NCBI GenBank assembly: GCA_010909165.1
Contig: VJWM01000103.1
Coordinates: forward strand, 682,001-746,000
Length of the DNA stretch: 64,000 bases
Reading direction: 5' to 3'
Origin: Anthoceros angustus
Lineage: Eukaryota; Streptophyta; Anthocerotopsida; Anthocerotales; Anthocerotaceae
Below, in pieces: positions 49,104 to 59,775 of this stretch. A model generated the notes under the pieces. The model was not told the origin of the DNA. It did no database searches and was given only the letters and a program-made list of their open reading frames with translations. The stretch's first letter is position 1, and each line of letters begins with the position of its first letter. A program made the translations under genes and the position numbers.

Positions 49104-49764
49104 GCCCCCTCCTCGTGCTCCGGCCCCCCCTCCTGCTCCTCCTCCTGCGCCTGCTCCTGCTCCTGCTCCTGTTCCGGATCCGGATCCGGAGGCGGGACCT
49201 ACGCTCAGCCCCAGCCTGAGCTCGAAGAGCTTGGGGCGGGTCAAGTCCATGGAGCAGGGAGAGCGCAGCAGCAGCGCGGCCTCGGAGGATTCGTCCGAGG
49301 CGGAGTCCCCGGCTGCCCCGTTGCGGGTTCCCCGCAAGTTCCCCAGCCTTCCTTCCATCTTCAAGCAGGCAGACGATTCCGACTCCGCCAGCGACAGTGA
49401 CAACGGCGGGAGCAGCATTCTGCAGAAGCGCGGCTTGCCCAGCTTGCTTGTCTCTCACAGGTTTCCTCCGCGAAATGCCAGGGCGGCCAGGTCCCGCTTC
49501 GCAGCCCGGGAGGCTGCAGCCGAGGCTCATCACGAGGACGCCCACACCGGGGGAATGAAGAGAAGCCTGACGTCGCCTGTGGATCATCAGAACGTGGCGC
49601 CTGGATCCACTAGGGCCGCCCCCAAGCAGGTTTCCTTCCCGGAGCTTCCGGATGAGTTCAGAGATAAGTACATGCAGAAGTCGGTTTCCGTTGCGTCGTC
49701 TGAAGCTAGAAACAAGTTCATGAGATCCGAAACTGCTCGTTCTGTTTCTGTCAAACCTCGTTAG
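48422..49764 (+). CDS. Unrecognised four-segment membrane protein with Ser/Pro-rich tail
   Basis: From MRHKGITRGLIFTATF the frame encodes about four membrane segments (around residues 8-28, 34-48, 62-80, 82-98; for example LMAPCVGLGAWLLLNFPLEL). The tail, in another frame, is Pro/Ala-rich (EPVPAPAPAPAPAP near 49065-49180), Ser/Asp-rich (ADDSDSASDSDNGG) and ends in basic VSVKPR, stop TAG at 49762-49764. The frame changes between 48800 and 48975. A GT-AG intron, join(48422..48853,48973..49764), restores one frame and gives 407 residues. Alternatively two surplus bases in ctcccgcgcagcc would give 446 residues and keep an SR-like segment (SHSHSKSKSDSHSKS). I favour the intron only slightly. I know of no family match; the cytosolic tail looks disordered and phosphorylatable. 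The gene is very GC-rich. Confidence 0.65.
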
Positions 49765-50124
49765 GTGCCGGTAGTAGGGTAGAGCAGCTCTCCTACTTCA
49801 TTCTTCTCTAAGACTTGTGCATTTCTCCACTCCATTCCACCCTCGTAGTTAGCTTGCCGTCACGGTGATCATTTGCATTCTATTGTAGGCTGTTCTGTGT
49901 TGCTGCTCAACAGATTGCAGCATGTATACATTCAATTGTAGTGAGGATTTGTGAGATTGGGCCCTCTCAGGCACTTCTCCATAACAAAACCATAAAAAGG
50001 AAAACAGTACCACTACCACACACCATTCGTCTTCCCTCTTTGTTCTCTGTTGCAAGGTTCTAAGGTCCCTTGCTTGACAATGTTGGCAGCATGCGTCACG
50101 GATGTGTGAAAAGCAAGATCCAAT

Positions 50125-50310
50125 AGCTCTCGTAAAATATTGCCAGGGCCACCAGTTCCATCCACACAGCTGTGAAACGAAACGAATGAGAGTGATGTGG
50201 GAGATTTCAAACGTCCAAGAGCTCTCGTAAAGATCCCAACAATGCAGTTTCCATTGCCAGCAGTTCCATCCGCCCAGCTGTGAAATGAAAGGAATGAGAG
50301 TGATGTGAGG
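50125..50310. repeat. Diverged tandem duplication of about 100 bp
   Basis: Blocks beginning agctctcgtaaa at 50125 and 50220 share cagttccatcc, cagctgtgaaa and gaatgagagtgatgtg, with a 14-base size difference between copies. Confidence 0.82.
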
Positions 50311-51207
50311 GATTTTAGTTCCCTTGGAACAGCTTAAATTGGCAGAGCATCATCACTCATCAGTCTGTGATGACACCCACCAACAGTGGGGCACGGTCCA
50401 GAAGATACCAACACTGACAAGACAACCTTTCAGGATATTTGCCAGAATATGTCCAACTTGCGTTCTACAGGGTCACCAGACCAGATTTTGCTTTCTTTGG
50501 CAAGCAACCAACCGGCATCACAGCATTTGTGCGTCAAAGAGGGCCCAATTTCATGTGCGATATGTAATGCAGACTTGCAGAGGACTGTCCAGTTTATTAT
50601 CAGCGCTTTAAGCCAATGGACGGGACCCAACAGGAACGGCTGTTCTGACGTCCTGCTGGCGGCCCCGTTGGCGAGATCGGGAATCTCCCCCGTGTGAAAT
50701 CGGATGGACAGCTCGCTACCGCCGAGCCGATTGCGGTGTTACGCGCATCGGAGGCCTTGCATGTCAACGAAGTTGTACATTTTTACCTACAGAGGAGGTA
50801 AAAATGTGGCATGAGGAGGTCGTCGCACAAAGCGTACTACAGACCAGACTATGATTTCGGCTCTGAGTAAATAATACCGTGTTCGGAGGATATCCAAAGT
50901 TCTGGACTGGGCTCCCATCCTCGCAGCTTCACAAGAATGCGGGTGTCGCAGTTGCTTCACTTTGCAAATTGGTCGGCTCCACACATTGTCGGCCATTCGT
51001 TTTGTCCATCCACACCGGGTGTATGACTCCAACGCATATTCGGCTGCTGCTCTTACCGTCTGATGTTTTCCTTACTTGGCGAGTCAGTGCAGCCAGTCAG
51101 CCACAACTGTGGGGTCCTGTGATTTCATGTTCTCGCCTGGGTGCATTCTTCACCGCATTGATGCTGAAGGTGAACGTTGCATTCATGGGGAGGCAGTTCT
51201 TGGGTGC

Positions 51208-51337
51208 AAACTGGTAGAGGCAGGAATGTGGACTTCCAGGGATAATCTTAGTTTTAAGATATTCATGCGAACAAACTGGTAGAGGCAGGAATGTGGACTT
51301 CCAGGGATAATCTTAGTTTTAAGATATTCATGCGAAC
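51208..51337. repeat. Perfect 65-bp tandem duplication
   Basis: Copies 51208-51272 and 51273-51337 are identical (each starts aaactggtagaggcaggaat and ends attcatgcgaac). Identity implies a recent event. Confidence 0.93.
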
Positions 51338-52447
51338 AGGGTGTTATTTACTAAAAGCCGAAATCGCAGTCTGGATGATCCTCATGAACCGGATGGAGCT
51401 GGACTGAAACCTCCCCATTTGCCTCCTCTCTTGCATTTAGTCTGTTGTAGACATCACACGATGGCGATGGTTGATACTGACTGAAGCACTGAAGGAGCTT
51501 ATGCCTTACTCTTCCACTTTTGTCTACATGCATACCCCTTTGTGGCTGAAGCGTAAAGCTGACTAGGATCGTTAAGCTCGTGCAGGCTGCAGCTGCTGCA
51601 GAAGCAGCCCGTCTCGAAGATCCTTGGGACGCTGGAATCATATTGTACGCAACCAGCGGCAGGGAGGCCATACCACCTTGGAAGGGGATAAGCACGTGCC
51701 TATCAGGCCTCCAGCAGTTTCTCATCAGCTATGTCGACGCAAGAGCTGACCGATTCGAGCAGCCCCACGTCAAAGGAGAAAGTACATACGTGCCTGCCTA
51801 GGCTCATGCCTCATATAAAGATTCCGTTGTCTGTCGGGATATTATGAGCTGAGTATCTGGTCTTTAGACCACTTACTGTATGCATACGTACACATAGCTA
51901 AATCTATATGTCACGAAAGAAGAGCAAAGGTCTTGTTTGTTTAGAGAAGAAACTGTTAAACTCCAAGATAAAGCAGCTCTCGGCTCATAACTGTACTGTG
52001 AGTGGAAGCAGCTCTAGCTCGTACGCTCATCCCTGTACTGGAAGCAGATCTGGACTCATGCAATGTACTGTAAGATTTGTATTCAATCTGGGGTTTTGTG
52101 TGATTTGTAATCAATTTGGGATTTTCCCCGCCGATAGCTGTGTCTTGTTGGTGCAGTATATATACATACCAGTCCTAGAGTGTGCGGCTCACCATAACCC
52201 ACTAACAGGTAGTGTATTATCAACCCATACTTTTCACCATTACCCATCAACAGGAAGAATAGTATCAGCCCATATTCAAGTACTTTGTGCTCTCGTTGTG
52301 CATAATGAATTGCTGTAGGCAAAGGGAAAACAAGATTTGTGAAAGAACACAATGAAAGAAATTGTAACTTTCTCACTGCCACAGAATCTGTTGCTCTCTC
52401 GGTGCCACAGAACCTGCAGCTTCCTCTGTGTGTGTGAACACAGTGAT

Positions 52448-52486
52448 CAGGGCAGTGGGCAGTGGGCAGTGGGCAGTGGGCACCGG
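52448..52486 (+). repeat. gggcagt microsatellite with G-quadruplex potential
   Basis: Four to five units of gggcagt in a row give more than four G-triplets with short loops on the plus strand. Function unknown. Confidence 0.75.
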
Positions 52487-53799
52487 CGATCCGCCAGTTT
52501 TCCCTACGAGGCGTGCACCGCCTGGTCAGGACGTGTCGTCAGGCGTTGCCAACCTTTTCGTATACCACCTGCGCAAGAGTTCTAGAAACCTAGAAACCCG
52601 TGAAGGTGAATCGTTCTACTGTGCCTGTGATCCTGCAAGCTGACGTCCTTCTGGACTGTTCAGATATGTTTTGGTGCGTTTAACGACGAAAATGGCAGCT
52701 CCCAGGGGATTTCGACACCCCATTGTAGAGCCGAACAACTCAGAAATATCAACTCTTGGAATTTGGGACAGAATCTGACAAGTTCGGAATTTATTCGTCG
52801 ACATCCTGTGAAGGGTGCCTGCCCTGCTTGGGCGTCGCCTGCGACTCTAATCATAAGCATCAACTAGGACCATAAGGATCACACTGCACACGGCAAGAAC
52901 TGCAGTAGCTAAAGCTAATGACTGAATTTCCATCAAATGATATGTTACATTGCCGCCAGACATTCCAGTTCGTACCTCCTACGCATATAACGCGTGGCCC
53001 GGTGCCCTCGTAGTGAGACACCGTCGTTCAGGTTGCTAAAGCCCAAACACTTCATGCACAAACGCCCGTCTGCAAGGCTTCATCTTTCAACATATACGAC
53101 TTGAAATCAGATTTGTTAACAATCAAGTTTCCTGCGCATCCTCCCACAAATAAACCAAGTTCACTTGAGTCTGCAAACCACAGAACTCTCCTGATAAATA
53201 AGACAGACTGTCTACACTTCCCCTCCCTGCCAACTTTAGCGTGGTGAATCCAATGCACTCTCGCATAGAACATTCCCTCCTTTCTTCCCTGTGAATCAGG
53301 TAAAACGAGAATCGCTAGCAGTACTTCACAAGGTCCACCTATTACCTCCGATCCTATTTCCCTGCTTCACCATGCGGAGACCTGCAACCCATTTGCAAAC
53401 CTACCCTTCCTCCACACCTGTGGTTGTCCTCTCTCTTGCAGAGATGCAGTGTGCTACCTGATGGTTGCCTTTCCGGGACTTTGCCCGACGTTTGTGACAA
53501 GTGTGCCACATTCCTAGTCTACATCCCGGTCTACCTGTTGCTTTGTACCTAGTTTGTAAACTTACCAAGATAAAAGCCACACTCACATTAAGAAACTTAA
53601 AAGCCCACCCTACAGCTATCACCTGCCAAAAATATGGTGGAGTGGAAAGGAGAGCAGCGCCACAGCAGGCTGATTCCTTGCACTTCCAAAAATGTTATGG
53701 AACACATAGTATATACATAGCCCTGCATGCACCTGTGAAGAATTACGGAATGTACAACCATTGGACAGCCCTGAAGCCAACCTGCTCTGCAGATAGTTC

Positions 53800-56524
53800 T
53801 CACAGGATAATACACTGACAGACTGGCACTTTCCTCTTCTCCTTGTGATCCTCCTCAGTGCTTACCGCCAGTGATGCATTTACATCCCGTGGTCGAGTAA
53901 TAGCTTGACCACCTCTCATGCTGACAGTCTGTCTGCTGTAAGGATCTGCTGCTGACTTGCTACTTGACTTGCTACTTGACTTGCTACTTGACCTGAAACA
54001 ACCAACGCAGGTCACCAACATTGCTATCAAGCCCGAGAATGAGGGAAGTGAACTAACCCACACCAAGAACACGCTGCACATAGGACATGACTGCATCATA
54101 GTTCCAATCTCACTCTACTCTCCATGGCTGATGATACTGACCTGGTCACCCCAACAGACTCCTTAGTGGTAGATGGCCTCGACCTAATGTTTTGAGTCCC
54201 TGCAAACTCCAGTGCTTCGAGCATCTGCACTACCTCCACAAAATCTGGTCTGTTTGAAGGCTCTGGATGCCAACACTTTGACATTATCGAGGCCAATGAA
54301 GGGTCGCAAGCAGATGTTGGTGGCCGATGATTCTGACAGGCACATGGACAGAGTTAAAAGATGTGCTGAGAAAGTCCAAAGAATGTACATTGGAATTCAG
54401 CCCCCTGCCCTACTGCTCAAGGAAGCAATAATTCCAATTCTCAAGACGCAAAAGCTGGGACAGCAACACAGAGTACCCGTACATCATTTGCCACTGCATG
54501 TGCTAACTGGACAAAGGCAAGCCCTTCAAATGGGACAAGACAAGTGCAGAGCTCCCAGAGCACAATCCCAAAACTGTACACGTCGATTTTACGTGTGTAA
54601 GGTTTATGTCCTATCACCTGGTAAGAAATATCACGGCTCATTAGACATGTCATCACCACAAACATTATTCCACGCTGTGCCTCACAGATTAGCAGCATAT
54701 GAACACATAGCCCACCTCTGGAGCCATCCATCTGATTGTGCCGGTCTCTGCAGTCATGTTGCCTGGATCCTCAGCTTCAAACCTTGCAAGCCCAAAGTCA
54801 GCCACCTTGACAACCCCTTGGCTGTCCAGAAGCAGGTTTGCAGACTTCAAGTCCCGATGCATTATGTTGTGCTGATGCAGATACTCCATACCCCTGGGAG
54901 CATTGACCAAATTACCGTCAGCAACAGTGAAAAGGAACTCTCAACAAGAATTCATAAAACACAAACAACATGAGAAGGACTACATGGCAGAAGCTCTACC
55001 TTGCAATGTCCAGAGCCATTTCAACAATTCTCGGTGTTGGCAACTTCTTCTTTTGTTGTTTCATCAGAAAAGCTTTCAGGGATCCTCCTTCAAGGTATTC
55101 CGTCACGATGGCCCACTTTGGTGGATTTATGGATGCCCCGATGAACTGCAAAACGTGACAGCAAACCATGAATCAAGTGGACTGTTAACCTGTCCAAGCC
55201 TGTCCAACATCCGATCTAGTGAAGGACAGCGGCAACTGGTTGCTCCTTGGACTAACGATCCCAACCATGACCTCCAATTGAAAGCACTCGACCTAGACCT
55301 GCCCATAGACACACACAAGATGCCCATATACCTAAACCAGTGGAGATTCCTGCCAGAAGCTTTCTCTGACCAAGACTGGTACCTCGTACTCACCGACTGC
55401 ACTCCGTTCGGGACGTTGTTATCCAGGTTAGGCACAAAGACCAGTAGGAGCACATTCAAGCACAAAGCAACACCTACTGACTCAGCTGCCACCTCGCAAG
55501 CCCAACGAGGAGGGTTTCCCTAGACGGGTTGCTGTACTCCTTCTAAGTACTCAGATTGTCATGAGCGAGATATGGATGCGACTCAGCGACACTGCACCTG
55601 GTGCAGACTGCAGATCAAGGACATCGGTATAAACGAGTGTACCTGCACAATGTTGGGATGACTCAACGTGTACCATAAGCCAATTTCCTGCCTGAATCCG
55701 GCCTTCAGCTTGTTCAGTTCCTTGACGGAAGAAGCTTCAGGGATGAGGAGTGATTTCACGGCAATCTGCTGACCCTTATAGACCGCCATGTTCACCATAC
55801 CGAAGGATCCCGTAGCCACTACATCACCAATCTCGAGCTGGTCCAGGTCCACATGCCAGGGGGCTCCGAGACTGGACATGTCTTCCGGGGAAGTCGGCGT
55901 CGGCAGGTGAAGATAGCGATGCCACTCCCTGGCGGAAAAGAAGCTGTGGCTATTGCTCGGCTTGTGCGCTGAGGTTACGGACTTCTCTGCTTCCCCCGCA
56001 TTGCAGCAGGTGGACGAAGCAGAAGAGCTCTTCTGCGAGGAAGAAAGAACATGATCCTCGTTAGCTTGCAGTGCCTGTTGATCTTCCGCGGTGGCCGTTC
56101 GTAACGCCGGGAACGCCGTTGGAAGTGCGTATTCAATTCGAAGGCGCGGCCCAAGGGATCCGCTACCGACATTTCCATCAACACATAAAGAAGCTGAGCC
56201 TGGTGATTGTAACGTCGGTTGCAGCTCAGAAGGATTCAAGTCTTCACTACCAGCCTGGTCCTCTTCTCCCGACCGACGCCTGGGGTCCAAATGAGATCTG
56301 GGACTGTCTTCCCATACATCAGCATCGCCGCCAGCTTTTTGAGAGCTGCCACCTCCACTTCCATCTACCGCCTCCTCGAAAGCGGACCTCTGCAGTGCAG
56401 AGCCTTCGGCTGCCGGAGGGGTGCGAGAGTGCGCTTCCTCCCCGTTTCCACTCACCGTGCTCCCACCCTGCCAAGCGTGGACGCGGCTGACGTACTCCGG
56501 GGCCATGAAGCAGGGCAAGGCCAA
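53800..56524 (-). CDS. Raf-like MAP3K-type protein kinase
   Basis: Six exons join in frame: complement(join(53800..53992,54142..54332,54483..54617,54716..54893,55000..55145,55643..56524)), giving 574 residues. The first about 220 residues are a disordered Ser/Gly-rich region. The kinase domain then begins [20 protein letters not shown] with the Lys in IAVKSLL, followed by [55 protein letters not shown] and the C-lobe [20 protein letters not shown] and [29 protein letters not shown] and the tyrosine-kinase-like subdomains place it in the plant Raf/TKL group. All catalytic residues are present, so it should be active; substrate and pathway are not visible. Exon 6 has a (KSSS)3 stretch encoded by a perfect 12-base tandem repeat. 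Three 5' start positions are unlikely; 56524 is the first ATG. Confidence 0.92.
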
Positions 56525-57350
56525 GCAGTGAGCACACCTGCGAGCCTAAACCAAGAGCCCGTCCTACTCCAGCTTCCCGGAGCTCATGGAGCCCGTTCCC
56601 GGGTGTTCCAGAGCGCCATCTGGCGTGTGCCGTCCACAATTCGAGACCGACTCCCAGCGGCCTTGAAGATCAAGCAGAAGGCAGCAGCCCGCCTTTCCTT
56701 TCCCCCAGTCTTTCCAGCGTCGATGCCCGCATTACCGCGCCTGCTCTGCACTCAGGCAGTGCTCCTCCCCGGCCCTGTCAGGCATGGCAAAACGGGCAGC
56801 TGCGAATGGAAATGCACCACAGTCCGAGGAAAGCGAAGGAAAAGAATCAGTGCTCGTCCGGAGAGAGGAGCGGCAGCGGAACTCAGAACGCGAGCCACGC
56901 GGCGAGTGCATCATCCTTAAAAAGGCGACAGTCTTCAAATAAACGGCGCCTCGGATTTGCCTCACTTGTGTGTTTCCGTTTGGATGCTTGTGGTTTACAG
57001 GCTATATTAAATGCCTGCAGCGGTAGGATGTGTCCGATGCCCATGTACAGATGGGTGTTCCATGCAAGAAGTGGGCCTCCCCAGTGCCCCTCATTACAAG
57101 GTGAGTAGGTGGTGACTTCAACACTGTACAGGATGCCGCTTGCGGACAAACCCGGGACGCGTTTTGGCCTCTCCTCTTCTTCCCACATAGTTCACCTTCC
57201 CACTTTTACCAACTTCGTGGACGCCCACGCTGGTGAGCGCTTCGTCAGATGTAGCTTCACGCGTCAGCTAATGCTAAGGCGGCAGTGGGCGATTTTTCCC
57301 AAAGAACTAAGGAATAAGGTAGAAATGCTTGACAAGACCATGAAGTGAAG
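56525..57350. other. Promoter side of the Raf-like kinase gene
   Basis: Non-coding stretch upstream of the kinase start. It is GC-balanced up to about 57340 and then turns AT-rich. Open frames on both strands have no domain. Confidence 0.5.
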
Positions 57351-58025
57351 TCTGAAAGATGGTAGTTGGAAGAGTTCATGTTGTAATGCTTCACCCATAA
57401 GTTCACAAATCTTCATACCTACACTTTCTTTGCATAAATTTATGCTTTATCATAGATAAAATTGGATATTGTCAAAGATTCAACCATGAAACAAGTGTTA
57501 CAACTTGTGAGCAACACTTAAGGCACATAGTTTACATAAAACACTTTCCCGCAAACTTGTAGAAGTCCATCCCACTCATTGGTCAGCATTCAAAAGTGCT
57601 TCCTCCATATAATACATATTGGGAAGATGTTCATCAGACTCCTTTTTATTTTTAATAATCATGTATCAAAACATGAAGATGGTTTTGATTTAAGTACTAA
57701 ATCAAAACCATTTTGATATTCTGTCAACTGAGATAGAATGATAATAATATGGACCATACTAAAGAGCGCTTTACTATTAAGCACTTAGTATACTTAATAA
57801 TTGCTTGTAAGTTTTTTGAGTCTTTACTAATAAGTGTATCAATTGGTACACTTAATTATTGATTATAAGTTTTTTGAATGATTCTAGAAGCAATAAAGAG
57901 GGTAGAGCAGCAAGGCCCCTTACTACACAGTTAATACGGATGCGGTAAGTGCTGGCATCCCAGCGGTTTAGGACCTCGCCAATTCAGTTCCTATAGAGAC
58001 TTGAACAACTCTCAGCGCTCTCAAT
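57351..58025. other. AT-rich spacer with 58-bp tandem repeat
   Basis: No gene. At 57791-57885 the string cttaataattg...taagttttttga is repeated with a period of 58 and several substitutions. Confidence 0.65.
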
Positions 58026-58079
58026 CTCACAACGCAACACTAGGCTCCAAGTGCTGACGACTCGTTGACCACCTCCTCG

Positions 58080-58265
58080 ATGTGCTTTTTATTCATGCAC
58101 GCACTTGAGTCCGGCTATCACGTGGCTACCGCAAGGAGGTAATCGCTCTTTATTTACGCAAGACTTGAGCTCGATCTACGCCCAAGCTACTACAATGAAG
58201 TACTACTCTTTATTCACAAAATAGGCACTTGAGTCTGGCTATCTACACCCAAGCTACTGCCTTTG
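58080..58265. repeat. About 60-70-bp repeats inside LTR-like module d
   Basis: Three units read, on the plus strand, ctctttatt...cttgagtc(c/t)ggctatc...aagctac. On the minus strand each contains aataaagag. They lie within the presumed transcribed leader of the module. Confidence 0.8.
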
Positions 58266-58350
58266 ACTCAACGACAAGCTCACTAGTGACGCTCTCCACA
58301 ACTCTCAACACAAGGTTTGTAGCGCACAATGAAATGAATGATGCTAACCC

Positions 58351-58360
58351 TTATATATCT
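58351..58360 (-). promoter_or_regulatory. TATA box of LTR-like module d
   Basis: On the minus strand agatatataa lies at the same place relative to the shared upstream block as in the 16.8 kb copy. Confidence 0.5.
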
Positions 58361-58455
58361 CACAGGCTCGCCTCAACTAAGCAGCTACTAACTTAGAAGA
58401 TCCTTGCACATCACTTAGAGTCCTCTCTATCCAGGTCTTCATTAGTGGCTGCAGC

Positions 58456-59080
58456 AATTCCTCTTAATAGGAGATTGTATGAAGCATGCAACACATTTAT
58501 CTAAAGATCCATTACCGAGAATCCGATAATAAAGATAATTAAAGCCATGGCTCGATCCTCAGTTCTTGAGACACGTTTTAGGGAAAGATCTATCTATGGC
58601 ACTTTGCTAAAACTGAAGGTGTTCAATGCTTGTGTGACATTGTGACGCGACTTTCGCTGACGGCCAGTCGGGCGCGCACAATCCCGTGTCGTTGTAGCAA
58701 GGGGTCCGTTCCACAGGGAATGGTCTCGTGCTTATTCTGCTTGAGCTCTACAACCTATCGCCTGAACGGACTTCATCATGTTGGGTTCGGCGGCTCCACA
58801 ACCCTAAGTGTGTGCCCCTCCACAACTCGTCGGACCAGACGCACAGCCACCGGACCTTCCCACAAACCCCGCCCGGGTTTCTCCAGTATCATCGGAACAG
58901 GTTTAGCGCCGCATTCCTCCGCCTGTCTACGTACTCTAGCGCCCCAGCGCTCCTCAACTCTGTCTGACCACAACTCCACCTCAACACACACGCCGCAGCG
59001 CGGCCCTCCTCTCTTATCCATCCCCAGCTAGTAGTCACCACACCAACACGCCGATGTATTCACACCAGGCCGCCTTTGCC
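58456..59080. other. Spacer, no gene seen
   Basis: The part beyond 58620 is GC-richer and proline/serine-biased in translation but shows no domain. Confidence 0.5.
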
Positions 59081-59300
59081 CCTTCCGGCTGCTTCACGTA
59101 CTGCGGAGAAGTAGCTTCGTAGCCTGCAACGCCACAGCCTCCGTTCCAGCAGCCTCTAGGGATGGCTTCCGCCCAGCAGGGTCACCCCAAAGCGCCCCCT
59201 AATCCCTTCCGACTGCTTCACGTTCTGCGGGGAAGTAGCTTCACAACCTGCAACCCCACAGCCTCCGTTCCAGCAACCTCCAAGGTTAGACTCGCGCCCG
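59081..59300. repeat. Diverged 124-bp tandem duplication
   Basis: Blocks at 59081 and 59205 share ccttccg(g/a)ctgcttcacgt, aagtagcttc and ccacagcctccgttccagca, with a few substitutions. Confidence 0.88.
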
Positions 59301-59683
59301 GGAAATCACCCGCGAGCACCTCCTGAGCTCAGGTCCGAGCCCGCTCTGCACCCATCAAGCGTGTGGGCGGAACTCGTCACCAGAGCTCTAAACACATCCC
59401 TCTACCACCAATTAATCTCGTGACGGTGAGGAACTCACTCCGCCTCCTCGAGCACGGAGGCAAGAGCACCTGAGTGCGGAGATGGTACCGGATAGTCTGC
59501 CGTCTTGGACGCCTTCCTATATACCCCCCATACCCTAATCTAACCCGCCTATGTATGTACCCTAACCCTGGGTCGGGGTAACCGCCAGGACGTAGCTCAT
59601 CATTGCGCCGGACTTCTTCCACCAGCTGTTTCCCCGCCAAGCAGTAGATCCGTTCCAGATATGCCAACCAGACTACGCCGCCC

Positions 59684-59775
59684 GGATGGACCACTCCGTC
59701 GGACCTCGCCCGGACGGACCACTCCGTCGGACCTCGCCCGAACGGACTTACTCCGTCGGACCTCGCCCGAACCAT
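59684..59775. repeat. 28-bp minisatellite, three units
   Basis: The unit cggaccactccgtcggacct followed by cgcc is repeated three times with a period of 28-29; a partial fourth motif follows near 59800. Confidence 0.88.

Larger units (their letters stand above)
49765..53799. other. Four-kb gap without a convincing gene
   Basis: The left end should hold the 3' UTR of the membrane-protein gene and the right end that of the Raf-like kinase. Open frames at 50879-51217, 51351-51725 (-) and 51580-51801 have no recognisable domain; the last (AAAAAEAARLEDPWDAGIIL) is the only one with a plausible coding look. Tandem duplications at 50125-50310 and 51208-51337 and a G-rich run at 52450 are listed separately. 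Confidence 0.5.
58026..58455 (-). mobile_element. LTR-like promoter module, copy d
   Basis: This block is the inverse-orientation relative of 16738-17047. On the minus strand it reads gcagccactaatgaag (58452), a gcttagttgaggcgagc block, gatatataa (58360-58351), then gttgagag..ttgtggagagcg and acttggagcctagtgttgcg near 58040. Between the last two landmarks it is longer than copy b because of a tandem repeat with aataaagag (58080-58265). Homology is clear at these landmarks but diverged overall, so the copies are old. TG...CA ends and target-site duplications were not identified. Confidence 0.62.

Noticed and set aside
47909-49219. 436-codon plus-strand frame beginning far upstream of the membrane protein
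   Set aside because: The upstream part is simple-sequence leader (gcccgct and caag repeats) and the downstream part is the wrong frame after 48854; the ATG at 48422 begins the protein-like region.
48715-49587. 290-codon minus-strand frame opposite the membrane-protein gene
   Set aside because: It is the complement of GC-rich coding sequence; such shadow frames are expected at this base composition and it has no domain.
51580-51801. Possible exon encoding an alanine-rich helix and GIILYATSGREAIPPW
   Set aside because: It looks coding over 60 residues, but no neighbouring exon or family was found, so it is not reported as a gene.
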